Shown: positions 26,333 through 34,147, numbered from the stretch's first letter. The stretch: 47,297 bases of DNA from Vicinamibacterales bacterium (GCA_030680175.1 JAUXWO010000119.1:1-47297), one strand, 5' to 3'. Notes: generated by a model not told the origin, from the letters alone. A program made the numbers and translations.

Positions 26333-27230
26333 GGCGTGAGCCGCTCGGTCGCGTGTTACCCCCACGCGAAGGCGACTTCCCGGCACTCGCCGGCCGCGGC
26401 GCGGCGCCGCGCGCGGGGGCCGGACGCGGGCCGCTCTTCGCGGGCCGTGACGGCGCCGCCTTCTTCGCCGTGCCTCCACCGGTCGTCGCACGCTGGAGCG
26501 CGGCGACTTCGGCGGGCGTGAGGTCCCGCCACGCCCCCACCGGCAGATCCCCGAGCGTGAGCGGGCCCATCTTGATGCGGCGCAGCTTCTGCACCGGGTG
26601 GCCCACGGCGGCGCACATGTTGCGGACCTGCCGGTTGCGTCCCTCGTGCAGCGTGATGAGCAGCCGGCTCGTCTCGCGCCCCTTGTTGGTCACGGTTCCA
26701 TCGAACACGACATACGCCGGCGCCGTCCGCAGGCCCTCGAGCACGACGCCCTTCCGGAGCTTCTCGACCGCGCGCGCATCCGGCGCGCCCTTGACGATCG
26801 CTTCGTAGATGCGCGGCACCTCGTGCCGGGGGTGGGTGAGGGCGAGCGCCAGGTCGCCGTCACTCGTGAGCAGCAGCAGGCCTTCGGTGTCGTAGTCCAG
26901 CCGGCCCACGGGGTACACGTAATCGCGCACCTTCGTGAGCAGGTCGAGGATCGTCCGCCGCCCCTGCGGGTCCTTCAGCGTCGTCACGTACCCGACGGGC
27001 TTGTTGAGGAGGATGTACCGCGCCTGGGCCTTGAGCTTCACGCGCCGGTCGTCGACCCGGATGTCGTCGCGCTCCGGATCCGCCTTGACCCCGAGCGTCC
27101 GGACCACCTCGCCGTTGACCATGATGCGGCCTTCGAGGATCAGGAGCTCCGCCGTGCGGCGCGACGCGATCCCCGCCGACGACAGCAGCTTCTGGAGGCG
27201 GACGGGCTTGGGGGGGAGATCGAAGGACAC
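26262..27230 (-). CDS. rluB: 23S rRNA/ribosomal large subunit pseudouridine synthase (RluB/RsuA family)
   Basis: This 322-residue protein has an N-terminal S4 RNA-binding domain (VRLQKLLSSAGIASRRTAELLI), then the pseudouridine synthase fold with catalytic Asp in GRLDYDTEGLLLLT near residue 115. The RsuA-type NRQVRNMCAAVGHPVQKL segment follows. After about residue 250 there is a long disordered tail rich in Ala, Pro, Arg and Lys; its last 23 codons lie antisense to the toxin gene. It modifies a uridine in the large-subunit rRNA. The gene order scpA-scpB-rluB is common, though here rluB is inverted. Confidence 0.92.
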   Translation of the reverse strand: MSFDLPPKPVRLQKLLSSAGIASRRTAELLILEGRIMVNGEVVRTLGVKADPERDDIRVDDRRVKLKAQARYILLNKPVGYVTTLKDPQGRRTILDLLTKVRDYVYPVGRLDYDTEGLLLLTSDGDLALALTHPRHEVPRIYEAIVKGAPDARAVEKLRKGVVLEGLRTAPAYVVFDGTVTNKGRETSRLLITLHEGRNRQVRNMCAAVGHPVQKLRRIKMGPLTLGDLPVGAWRDLTPAEVAALQRATTGGGTAKKAAPSRPAKSGPRPAPARGAAPRPASAGKSPSRGGNTRPSGSRPTAARPVRAGVRPSRKPGPPRRR

Positions 27231-27235
27231 TCAGA

Positions 27236-27510
27236 GATGATAAGCGAATCTGGTGATCTCGTGAGGTGGTGATCTGGCGATCTGATGCCCAGATGCGTCG
27301 ATCCGCGATCTATCTCCTGATCTGGGGATCTGTTGATCTGGGGATCTATTGATCTGGAGATCTGGGGATCTGTGGGCCGCTCCGCACTCCTGGCCGGCAG
27401 CGGACAGCGAGACAGCGGAAAGCCGAGAGCTGATCGCTGATAGCTGATCGCTGATCGCTGAGAGCCGATAGCCGATAGCTGCTAGCTGAAAGCCGACAGT
27501 CTGGCGCCTG
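27236..27510. repeat. Composite repeat: 9-mer GATCTGGNG tract plus AGCCGAT/GCTGATC tract (A2+B2)
   Basis: From 27245 to 27372 the sequence is degenerate 9-bp GATCTGGGG/GATCTGGTG units around an internal core (27289-27325, with CCAGATGC and CGCGATCTATCTCCTG). From 27400 to 27505, units such as CTGATCG and AGCCGATAGC follow. It sits between the start of rluB and the end of the alpha/beta hydrolase gene, both on the minus strand. No gene is seen in it. Confidence 0.9.
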
Positions 27511-27520
27511 TGCGAGCGCG

Positions 27521-28738
27521 TTATCGCGCGAGCAGATGGCGCCAGAACGTGACCAGCCGCCAGACCTCGCTGGTGCTCGGCGGGCGGTCGACTTCGGCGT
27601 GCGTGATGAGGCCGCTCAGCAGGGCGTGCACCGTGGTGTGGCGCTCGAGGTGTGCGGCGAGGCGCACCGTCTCCGTCGACGGGATGACGTTGTCGGCGGT
27701 GCCGTGCAGCAGGAACACCGGCGCCGACGGCGCCGGCGCCCGTTCCGGTGACAGGGCCGGGTCCACCGGGTCGCCGCCGATCGCGTCGATGACGGGGAGC
27801 AGGCGGGGACCGAGTTCGCCGACCGCGCGGTCGTTCACCCAGCCAAGCCACGTGCGGGCCGGTTCGGGCTGCATGCCCGCGTAGTCACGCGCGCGCGCAA
27901 ACTCCGCGGCCGCACGCTCCGGCTGCACCGCGGCGAGCGACGAGGCCAGCAGGAAGATCCCGATCCCGCTGCGCAGCCGCTCCACCTGGTCCGGCGGCAC
28001 GATGCCGCGATCGGCGACGCCGAGCAGGACCACGGCGAGCCCGTAGTCGTGCGGCGGCTGGATGACGATCTCGCTTGCGCCGGGCACGCGCGCCACGATG
28101 TCCCCGAGGTCCTCGAGCGGCGGGGCCTCCGCCGAGCACAGGTAGCGCATCACCCGCGGCAGATCGCCGTGGCCGCCGAACGACATGACGAACGCCACGT
28201 GGTCGCGCAGGGCCGGCCGGCCGGCCGCGACGATGGAGAGCCCGCCGGAGAAGCTGATGCCGATCATCCCGATGCGCCCGTCCGGCGCCAGGCCTGAGTG
28301 CGCCGACAGCCACAGGGCGGCATCTTCGATGATGTCGGTCGAGGCCGGCGTGACGCGGAAGCGCTGCAGGTCCGGCGTCGCCACGGTCAGCACGGCGATG
28401 CCGCTGGCCGCGAGGTCCTCGGCCATGCCGGCCAGCCGTGCCTCGTCGATGCCGTCCATGTGGACACCGGGCACGAGCGTCACGGCGCGGCGCACGGCAC
28501 CCTCGGGCCGGTAGAGGCGGGCCGGGATCGCGCCATGGCGCGTGTCGATCTCGAAGACGGGCTCGCGCGTGACCGGCACGGCGCGCCACTCGGCGAGCGT
28601 GGCCAGCGTGCCGGGGAGGGAGGCGGCGCGGGCGATGAACGCCAGCGCATCGACGGCGGGGCGCAGCCACCAGGCGGCGCCGGCCAGCGCGAGCAGCGCG
28701 AGGCTCGCGATCAGCAGGGCGCGGCGAGAGGCGAACAC
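27521..28738 (-). CDS. Membrane-anchored or secreted alpha/beta hydrolase
   Basis: This 405-residue protein has an N-terminal hydrophobic signal anchor (residues about 8-24). The alpha/beta hydrolase core has the nucleophile elbow GISFSGG near residue 170, a probable acid in LLHGTADNVIPS near residue 353, and a catalytic His in LITHAEVDRP near residue 383, as in dienelactone hydrolase or acyl-esterase relatives. The substrate is not evident. It is inserted between rluB and cmk and flanked on one side by a composite repeat. Confidence 0.8.
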   Translation of the reverse strand: MFASRRALLIASLALLALAGAAWWLRPAVDALAFIARAASLPGTLATLAEWRAVPVTREPVFEIDTRHGAIPARLYRPEGAVRRAVTLVPGVHMDGIDEARLAGMAEDLAASGIAVLTVATPDLQRFRVTPASTDIIEDAALWLSAHSGLAPDGRIGMIGISFSGGLSIVAAGRPALRDHVAFVMSFGGHGDLPRVMRYLCSAEAPPLEDLGDIVARVPGASEIVIQPPHDYGLAVVLLGVADRGIVPPDQVERLRSGIGIFLLASSLAAVQPERAAAEFARARDYAGMQPEPARTWLGWVNDRAVGELGPRLLPVIDAIGGDPVDPALSPERAPAPSAPVFLLHGTADNVIPSTETVRLAAHLERHTTVHALLSGLITHAEVDRPPSTSEVWRLVTFWRHLLAR

Positions 28739-28745
28739 ACCCGCA

Positions 28746-28754
28746 TGTTACACT
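28746..28754 (+). promoter_or_regulatory. Extended -10 for near-leaderless cmk transcript
   Basis: TGTTACACT contains a TACACT -10 (28749-28754) with an extended TG. It ends 8 bp before GTG 28763, placing the transcript start within about two bases of the start codon. The segment lies just upstream of the divergent hydrolase gene. Confidence 0.55.
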
Positions 28755-28762
28755 GGCAGGTT

Positions 28763-29434
28763 GTGAAACGGCTCATCATCGCGATCGATGGCCCCTCCGG
28801 CGCGGGCAAGGGCACACTGGCGCACGCCGTCGCGCGCCGCCTCGAGTACCGGCACGTCGATACGGGGGCGATGTACCGCGCGGTCGCCTGGAAAGCGCTG
28901 CAGGACGGCGTGGGGCTCGACGACGAGCCGGCGGTGGCGGCCCTCGCCTCGGCGGCGGCGTTCGCGCAGGAGGACGGCGTCATCCGCATCGACGGCCACG
29001 ACGTGACGCGGGCCATCCGCACGCCCGACATGGACAAGGCGGCCGCCCGCGTGGCGAAGCTGCCCGGGGTCCGCGCGATCCTCGTCGAGCGCCAGCGCGC
29101 GCTGGCGCAGGACGGCGGCGTCGTGATGGAAGGGCGCGACATCGGCACGGTGGTGTTTCCCGCCGCCGACGTGAAGGTCTACCTCGATGCGTCGCCCGAC
29201 GAACGGGCCCGCCGGCGGGCCGGGGATACCGCCCACAGCGGCGGGCAACAGGGCACGGTCGCCGTCGTCGCCACCGACCTGATCGAGCGCGACCGCACGG
29301 ACTCGACCCGCGCCGTCGCCCCGCTCACCATGGCGCCCGACGCCGTCTACGTCGACACCACCGGCATCCCGATCGACGACGTCGTCGAGCGGGTGATGGC
29401 GTTGGTGAAAGAGAGGGTAGTGGGGAGTAGGTAG
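28763..29434 (+). CDS. cmk: Cytidylate kinase
   Basis: This 223-residue kinase phosphorylates CMP/dCMP. It has the P-loop GPSGAGKGT (residues 10-18), the substrate segment HVDTGAMYRAVAW, and the conserved GRDIGTVVFPAADVKVYLDA near residue 127, in pieces. The GTG start aligns with the usual family N-terminus (V-K-R-L-I-I-A-I-D-G-P); an upstream ATG 28745 lies before the -10 box. cmk normally neighbours rpsA, and here a minus-strand H1-like gene lies between them. The 3' end merges with the heptad inverted repeat. Confidence 0.95.
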   Translation: MKRLIIAIDGPSGAGKGTLAHAVARRLEYRHVDTGAMYRAVAWKALQDGVGLDDEPAVAALASAAAFAQEDGVIRIDGHDVTRAIRTPDMDKAAARVAKLPGVRAILVERQRALAQDGGVVMEGRDIGTVVFPAADVKVYLDASPDERARRRAGDTAHSGGQQGTVAVVATDLIERDRTDSTRAVAPLTMAPDAVYVDTTGIPIDDVVERVMALVKERVVGSR

Positions 29435-29567
29435 TGGGGAGTAGGTAGTGGGTGGTGGGTAGTGGGTAGTGGGTGGTGGGTAGTGGTGCACCGCTGCACT
29501 CCTACTACCCACTACCCACTACCTACTACCTACTACCCACTACCCACGACCCACGACCCACGACCCC
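29417..29567. repeat. Long imperfect inverted repeat of GTAGTGGG/CCCACTAC heptads (C2)
   Basis: The left arm (29417-29486) is built of GTAGTGG-type heptads, and the right arm (about 29500-29567) of the complementary CCCACTA/CCCACGA heptads. The centre GTGCA-CCGC-TGCAC (29486-29499) is itself a perfect small hairpin. The transcript from either side could fold into a very long stem. It covers the end of cmk and the gap before the convergent H1-like gene, so it may act as a bidirectional transcript end. The heptads match tract C1 at 834-940. Confidence 0.9.
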
Positions 29568-29569
29568 CG

Positions 29570-30499
29570 TCAGTCCTTCTCGTCGAAGTCTTCCTTCGAC
29601 GCCGGATCGAGTTCCCACCGGTGGCGGTCCCGTTCGGTGATCTCCGCGCCCCCCTGCAGTTCCTCGTCATCGTCGTACTCGATGCCGAGGGCCCGGCCGA
29701 TTTCCTCCACCACATCCTGATCGGGCGTCGGGTTGTCGCCGCCGGGCGTCTCGTCGCCGGACGACTCGGCCGAGGCCCAGTCGGCATCCACGTCACCGGC
29801 CGAGAGCTCCGGGCTGGTCGATGTGTGGTGGTGCAGCTTCTCGACGAGCTCGGCGTGGCCCGTGCGCGCGGCCGAGCCGTGCGGGTCGTAGTCGAGCGAC
29901 GAGGGGAGGGCGGAATGCGGCCGCTCGGCCTCGGCGGCGGTCTTCCGCTCGCGGTCCAGCGTGGGCGCACGCCGCGGCGTGGGCGCCGGGGCCGGGGCGA
30001 GCGCCGCCTTGACGCCTGCCTTGACGGCCGCAGCCGTCACGACCACCTTCTTCACGGCCTTGGCGGCCGCCTTGCGGGCGGGCGCCGTCGTCCTGGCGGC
30101 CTTCTTGACCCCGCGCGCCGCGCTCTTCGCGACGGTCTTGCGTGTCTTGCCGGTGGTCCTGACGACGGCCTTGCGGGCCTTGGCGGACGCATTTACGACG
30201 GCCTTGCGGGCCTGCGTGGACGCCTTCTTCACGGCCTTGCGGGCGGTGACCGAGGCCTTCCGGACGGCCGTGCGCGCCTTGCCTGAAGCGGCCTTGACCC
30301 GACGGGTGGCCTTGCCGGAGGCGGCCTTGACCCGGCGCGTGGCCTTCTTTGCGGCCGCCCGGGCCTTCGTCGCGGCCTTGGCGGCCTTCTTCTTCGGGGA
30401 GTTGGCGGCTTTCTTCACCGCTCGTGCCGCCGTGCCGGCCTTGCGCGCCACCTTCGCCGTGGTCTTCCGGGTCGCCCGAGCCGCCTTTTTCCTGGCCAT
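29570..30499 (-). CDS. Histone-H1-like Lys/Ala-rich protein fused to a DUF6335-like domain
   Basis: This 309-residue protein has two unlike halves. Residues 1 to about 170 are made of Lys, Ala, Arg, Thr and Val repeats such as KATRRVKAASG and ARKAVVNASAK, like the C-terminal tail of histone H1 or bacterial AlgR3/HctB-type proteins, suited to binding DNA backbone. Residues about 185-309 are acidic; SAGDVDADWASAESSGDE, PTPDQDVVEEIGRALGIEY and RDRHRWELDPASKEDF match my recollection of DUF6335 proteins. AAAGGA lies 7 bp upstream of the ATG. It probably compacts DNA or contacts nucleoid proteins; the role of the acidic domain is unknown. Confidence 0.85.
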   Translation of the reverse strand: MARKKAARATRKTTAKVARKAGTAARAVKKAANSPKKKAAKAATKARAAAKKATRRVKAASGKATRRVKAASGKARTAVRKASVTARKAVKKASTQARKAVVNASAKARKAVVRTTGKTRKTVAKSAARGVKKAARTTAPARKAAAKAVKKVVVTAAAVKAGVKAALAPAPAPTPRRAPTLDRERKTAAEAERPHSALPSSLDYDPHGSAARTGHAELVEKLHHHTSTSPELSAGDVDADWASAESSGDETPGGDNPTPDQDVVEEIGRALGIEYDDDEELQGGAEITERDRHRWELDPASKEDFDEKD

Positions 30500-30520
30500 C
30501 GCGGATCCTTTCGCCCAACC

Positions 30521-30549
30521 TTGACAGTGGACTCTAAGTATCGTAACGT
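30521..30549 (+). promoter_or_regulatory. rpsA promoter, overlapping a divergent promoter for the H1-like gene
   Basis: TTGACA (30521-30526), a 17-bp spacer and TAACGT (30544-30549) form the best canonical promoter in the window, giving a leader of about 150 nt for rpsA. On the other strand TACGAT (30545-30540) lies at a suitable distance for the H1-like gene (start 30499). The two promoters would occupy the same DNA and could exclude each other. I see no ORF in the 30550-30703 leader. Confidence 0.7.
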
Positions 30550-30703
30550 CTATTGGTTACGCGAGCGCCCGACGAGCTTTACCGGCCCATCGGCGCACGT
30601 CGGCGGGGCGCCGGACCCCCGCTATTCCACGACCCTGCTCGGGATGTCCCCGAGTCTAATCGCTGGATCAACACGCCCGGCAAGAATGAGGACGCGCACC
30701 GCA

Positions 30704-32482
30704 ATGTCAATTCACGATGAAACGCTGGACACCCCGGCCGCATCGGCGCCTCGGGTTCCCCAGCCCGCGGGCCGGCAGACGCTGAAACCCTCCCCCATGG
30801 TCCAGGGTGGGTACGACGACGAGATGGACCCCACGGAGTTTGCCCAGCTTCTGGACCTTTACGATAACAGCTTCCGCAACCTCGCGGAAGGCGAAGTCGT
30901 CAAGGGGACGGTGCTGAAGGTGACCGATACCGAGGTCGTCGTCGACGTCGGCTACAAGTCGGAAGGCATCATCCAGGTCAACGAGTTCCTCGACGAGACC
31001 GGGGCCGTGATGGTGCAGGCCGGGGACGTCGTCGACGTCCTGCTCGAGCGCACCGAAGACCGGGAAGGCCACATCGTGCTGTCGCGCGAGAAGGCCGAGA
31101 AGATGAAGATCTGGGACGAGGTCGAGAAGGCCTTTGCCGAGCGCAAGGTCGTCATCGGTCGCGTCATCGAGCGCATCAAGGGCGGGCTGGCCGTGGACAT
31201 CGGCGTCCGCGCGTTCCTCCCGGGCAGCCAGATCGACGTGCGCCCCGTGCGCAACCTCGACGCGCTGCGCGGCCAGGAACTCCGCATGCGCGTCATCAAG
31301 GTGAACAAGAAGCGCGGCAACATCGTGCTGTCGCGCAAGGCGCTCCTCGAGGAGGAGAACGCCGAGAAGAAGAAGACGACGCTCGAGACGCTCGCCGAGG
31401 GCAAGGTCCTCCGCGGCGTGGTGAAGAACATCACCGACTACGGTGCCTTCATCGACCTCGGCGGCATCGACGGCCTGCTGCACATCACCGACATGTCGTG
31501 GGGCCGCGTCGGCCACCCGTCCGAGATCTTCAAGGTCAACGACGAGGCGGACGTCATCGTCCTCAAGTACGACCCGGCGACCGAGCGGGTGTCGCTCGGC
31601 CACAAGCAGCTCGTGCCCGACCCGTGGACCACGGTGATGGATCGCTACCCGGCGGGCGCGAAGCTCGGCGGCAAGGTGGTGAGCCTGACCGACTACGGCG
31701 CGTTCATCGAGCTCGAGCCCGGCGTCGAAGGCCTGATCCACGTCAGCGAGATGTCGTGGAGCAAGCGCGTCAAGCACCCCTCGAAGCTGCTCAACGTGGG
31801 CGACTCGGTCGAGGCCATGGTGCTCGGCGTGGATCCGGCGGCGCGCCGGATCTCGCTCGGCCTCAAGCAGGTCGAGAGCAACCCCTGGCACGAGCTGGTG
31901 GAGAAGTACCCCGTCGGCACGAAGATCACCGGCAAGGTGCGCAACCTCACCGAGTTCGGCGCCTTCGTGGAAGTGGAAGAGGACATCGACGGCCTCATCC
32001 ACATCTCCGACATGTCGTGGAGCAAGCGGATCAAGCATCCGAGCGAGGTCCTCAAGAAGGGCGACGTGGTCGAGGCGATGGTGCTCAGCATCGACGCCGA
32101 GAACCAGCGCCTGTCCCTGGGGCTCAAGCAGCTCGCGACCGATATCTGGGAGGACTTCTTCGCCCGGCACAAGGTCGGCGACACCATCGAGGGCAAGGTG
32201 GTCCGCATGACCAACTTCGGCGCGTTCGTCGAACTCGACGAGGGCATCGAAGGCCTGATCCACGTCTCGGAGTTCGATGACAGCCAGGGCGGCGAGAAGA
32301 TCGAGCTGACGGTGGAACAGACCTATCAGATGAAGATCATCAAGCTCAGCCCGAGCGAGCGGAAGATCGGCCTCAGCATTCGCGCGCTGAAGTCGGACGA
32401 AATCCGCACCGATTGGGACAGCTACTCGTCGTCGCAGGGCGACGGTGGCGCCACGCTCGGTGAGCACCTGAAGCACCGGTAA
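30704..32482 (+). CDS. rpsA: 30S ribosomal protein S1
   Basis: This 592-residue protein has six S1/OB-fold RNA-binding domains at roughly residues 62-130, 150-215, 235-305, 320-392, 407-479 and 494-565. Repeats 3 to 6 share the strong motif TDYGAFIDLGG/TEFGAFVEVEE followed by GLIHISDMSWS. A disordered N-terminal 60 residues precedes domain 1. S1 recruits mRNA to the small subunit. ATG 30704 has GAGGA 11 bp upstream; ATG 30686 is an alternative that adds six residues. A strong hairpin follows the stop before the HU-like gene. Confidence 0.95.
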   Translation: MSIHDETLDTPAASAPRVPQPAGRQTLKPSPMVQGGYDDEMDPTEFAQLLDLYDNSFRNLAEGEVVKGTVLKVTDTEVVVDVGYKSEGIIQVNEFLDETGAVMVQAGDVVDVLLERTEDREGHIVLSREKAEKMKIWDEVEKAFAERKVVIGRVIERIKGGLAVDIGVRAFLPGSQIDVRPVRNLDALRGQELRMRVIKVNKKRGNIVLSRKALLEEENAEKKKTTLETLAEGKVLRGVVKNITDYGAFIDLGGIDGLLHITDMSWGRVGHPSEIFKVNDEADVIVLKYDPATERVSLGHKQLVPDPWTTVMDRYPAGAKLGGKVVSLTDYGAFIELEPGVEGLIHVSEMSWSKRVKHPSKLLNVGDSVEAMVLGVDPAARRISLGLKQVESNPWHELVEKYPVGTKITGKVRNLTEFGAFVEVEEDIDGLIHISDMSWSKRIKHPSEVLKKGDVVEAMVLSIDAENQRLSLGLKQLATDIWEDFFARHKVGDTIEGKVVRMTNFGAFVELDEGIEGLIHVSEFDDSQGGEKIELTVEQTYQMKIIKLSPSERKIGLSIRALKSDEIRTDWDSYSSSQGDGGATLGEHLKHR

Positions 32483-32492
32483 CAGGCCTCTG

Positions 32493-32520
32493 CCCCCCGG
32501 TCCGATGCCGGACCGGGGGG
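32493..32520 (+). promoter_or_regulatory. Perfect 12-bp hairpin between rpsA and the HU/IHF gene
   Basis: CCCCCCGGTCCG (32493-32504) and CGGACCGGGGGG (32509-32520) pair perfectly around an ATGC tetraloop. No T-tract follows, so it is not a standard intrinsic terminator. It ends 23 bp before the HU-like start, which lacks a good ribosome-binding site. It may protect the rpsA 3' end, attenuate, or modulate HU translation. Confidence 0.75.
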
Positions 32521-32543
32521 ACGGGGTTCAGGCCCGACATCCC

Positions 32544-32885
32544 ATGACCAAGGCCGAACTCGTCGAGGAAGTGTCCCGCGTCTCGGACCTCACCAAGAAG
32601 CACTCCGAGGTGATCGTCGAGACGGTGTTCAAGAGCATCATCGATGCCCTGCACCGGGGCGAGAAGATCGAGCTGCGCGGTTTCGGCAGCTTCCGCCTGC
32701 GGAAGCGCGAGCCGCGTAAGGGGCGCAACCCCAAGACGGGCGACAAGGTGGACGTGCCACCGAAGCGCGTGCCCTACTTCAAGCCCGGCAAGGAACTGAA
32801 AGACCTCATCAACCGCAACGGGGCCGATCCGGCCGGCGAGGCGCTGGCCCCCGCCGGGGACGATCAGGCCATGCCGGCGGAGTGA
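32544..32885 (+). CDS. HU/IHF-family nucleoid DNA-binding protein
   Basis: This 113-residue protein has the canonical fold: helical N-terminus MTKAELVEEVSRVSDLTKK, then GFGSFRLRKREPRKGRNPKTGD with the DNA-bending arm and Pro tip region, and a final helix GKELKDLIN. A tail of about 19 residues rich in Ala and Asp exceeds the usual 90-95 residues. Its place right after rpsA parallels rpsA-ihfB in proteobacteria, so an IHF-beta-like role is plausible, but the sequence alone cannot separate HU from IHF. Confidence 0.93.
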   Translation: MTKAELVEEVSRVSDLTKKHSEVIVETVFKSIIDALHRGEKIELRGFGSFRLRKREPRKGRNPKTGDKVDVPPKRVPYFKPGKELKDLINRNGADPAGEALAPAGDDQAMPAE

Positions 32886-32907
32886 CCGCCCGTCGGACCG
32901 CCGGACG

Positions 32908-33408
32908 ATGGAACGCCTCTGGTCGCCGTGGAGACATGCCTACGTGACGCGGTCGGACGAGGCAGGCGGCTGCGTCTTCTGTGACGCGCCCCATCTGGAC
33001 GATGGCCGCGCGCTCGTCGTGGACGAGGGCGCCACATGCTTCGTCATCCTCAACCTCTATCCCTACAACAGCGGGCACCTGATGGTGGTGCCGCGGCGCC
33101 ACGTCGCCACTCTGGCCGCGCTCACGCGCGACGAGGTGGTGGAACTCGGGGTGTTGACCCGGCGCGCCGAGATGGCGCTGACCGAGGCGTACCAGCCGCA
33201 GGGCATCAACGCGGGAATGAACCTGGGCCGTCCGGCCGGCGCCGGCGTGGCCGACCATATTCACGTCCACCTGGTCCCCCGATGGACCGGTGACACCAAC
33301 TTCATGACCGTCGTCGGCGAGGTGCGGGTGCTGCCCGAGGAGCTGCCCGCGACGGCCGCGAGACTTCGACCGATCTTTGCGCGTCTTCATCACGAGGACG
33401 CTGGATGA
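32908..33408 (+). CDS. HIT-family nucleotide hydrolase
   Basis: This 166-residue protein has the histidine triad H117-x-H119-x-H121 in DHIHVHLVPRW. The N-terminal CVFC pair (Cys22/Cys25) fits the zinc-binding motif of the Ap4A phosphorylase/hydrolase-like HIT branch. YPYNSGHLMVVPRRHV is the typical substrate-pocket segment. It should act on dinucleoside polyphosphates or AMP-conjugates. It starts 22 bp after the HU-like gene and is followed within 8 bp by the mini acyl-CoA dehydrogenase-like gene, suggesting one transcript. Confidence 0.92.
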   Translation: MERLWSPWRHAYVTRSDEAGGCVFCDAPHLDDGRALVVDEGATCFVILNLYPYNSGHLMVVPRRHVATLAALTRDEVVELGVLTRRAEMALTEAYQPQGINAGMNLGRPAGAGVADHIHVHLVPRWTGDTNFMTVVGEVRVLPEELPATAARLRPIFARLHHEDAG

Positions 33409-33415
33409 TGACCCC

Positions 33416-34147
33416 ATGACTTTTGCCTACACGCCCGCTCAGCAGTCGGTGCAGGACCGCGCCCGCGCCGCCGCAGACCGCCACGTTCGCCCCGCCGCCC
33501 AGGCCATCGATGCCGGTGGGCGGATTCCCGATGCCGTGACGACGGCGCTCGCCGCCGAGGCGCTGTGGCCGGCGCCCGACGCCGTGAGTGCGCTGGTGGT
33601 CGTCGAGGAGATCGCGGCCGCGAGCCCGGCGGTGGCGGCCTCGATCGCGCTGGCCGGCGCCGTGGCCGGCGATGCGGGCCTGCCTGGCCTGCGCGGGTTC
33701 GCCAGTGCCGCGGGCGGATCGGTGAGTGCGGAGGCCCGTGTCGCCGTGGCCGGCCTCGCGCTCGGGATCGGACGCGCCGCGCTGGAAGAAGCCATCGGTG
33801 TGCTGAAGAATGCCGGCGCCCGGCCGAAGGGCTCCGAGCAGACGCCGCACTGGGTGCTCGCGGATGCCGCGACCGAGATCGACGGCGCGCGCCTGCTGGC
33901 GCTCAAGGCCGCGCAGACGATCGGCCGCGGCCAGGCGGCCGATGCCGAGGCGGCGATGGCGCAGTCGTTCGCGAACCTGGCCGCGCAGAAGGCCGTCGAG
34001 GCCGCCCTGCGCATCCTCGGCCCCGAGGGCTACCGCCAGGGCACCGTGCTCGAGCGCCTCACCCGCGATCAGCGGGCCGCATCACTGCTGACCGGCACCG
34101 AAGAGGAGCCGCGCGCCGTCGCCGCCGCCGGGACGCTGCCGCAGTAG
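33416..34147 (+). CDS. Miniature acyl-CoA dehydrogenase-like protein lacking the middle domain
   Basis: This 243-residue protein has an N-terminal helical part (residues about 1-90: FAYTPAQQSVQDRARAAADRH) and a C-terminal helical part (from about 110) that resembles acyl-CoA dehydrogenase. The ends ALRILGPEGYRQGTVLERLTRD and ASLLTGTEEEPRAV mimic the family's GGYGY...RD and GTSEIQ segments. The beta-barrel domain that holds flavin and acyl-CoA in normal proteins of about 380 residues is missing. It may be an inactive partner, a shortened enzyme, or a decayed gene that still has an open frame. Intact frame and normal codon use argue against recent decay. Confidence 0.7.
   Translation: MTFAYTPAQQSVQDRARAAADRHVRPAAQAIDAGGRIPDAVTTALAAEALWPAPDAVSALVVVEEIAAASPAVAASIALAGAVAGDAGLPGLRGFASAAGGSVSAEARVAVAGLALGIGRAALEEAIGVLKNAGARPKGSEQTPHWVLADAATEIDGARLLALKAAQTIGRGQAADAEAAMAQSFANLAAQKAVEAALRILGPEGYRQGTVLERLTRDQRAASLLTGTEEEPRAVAAAGTLPQ

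Noticed and set aside
33416-34147. Pseudogene call for the miniature acyl-CoA dehydrogenase
   Set aside because: The frame is intact with a normal start, no stop or frameshift is seen, and the flanking spacing is operon-like. I list it as a CDS with doubt about function.
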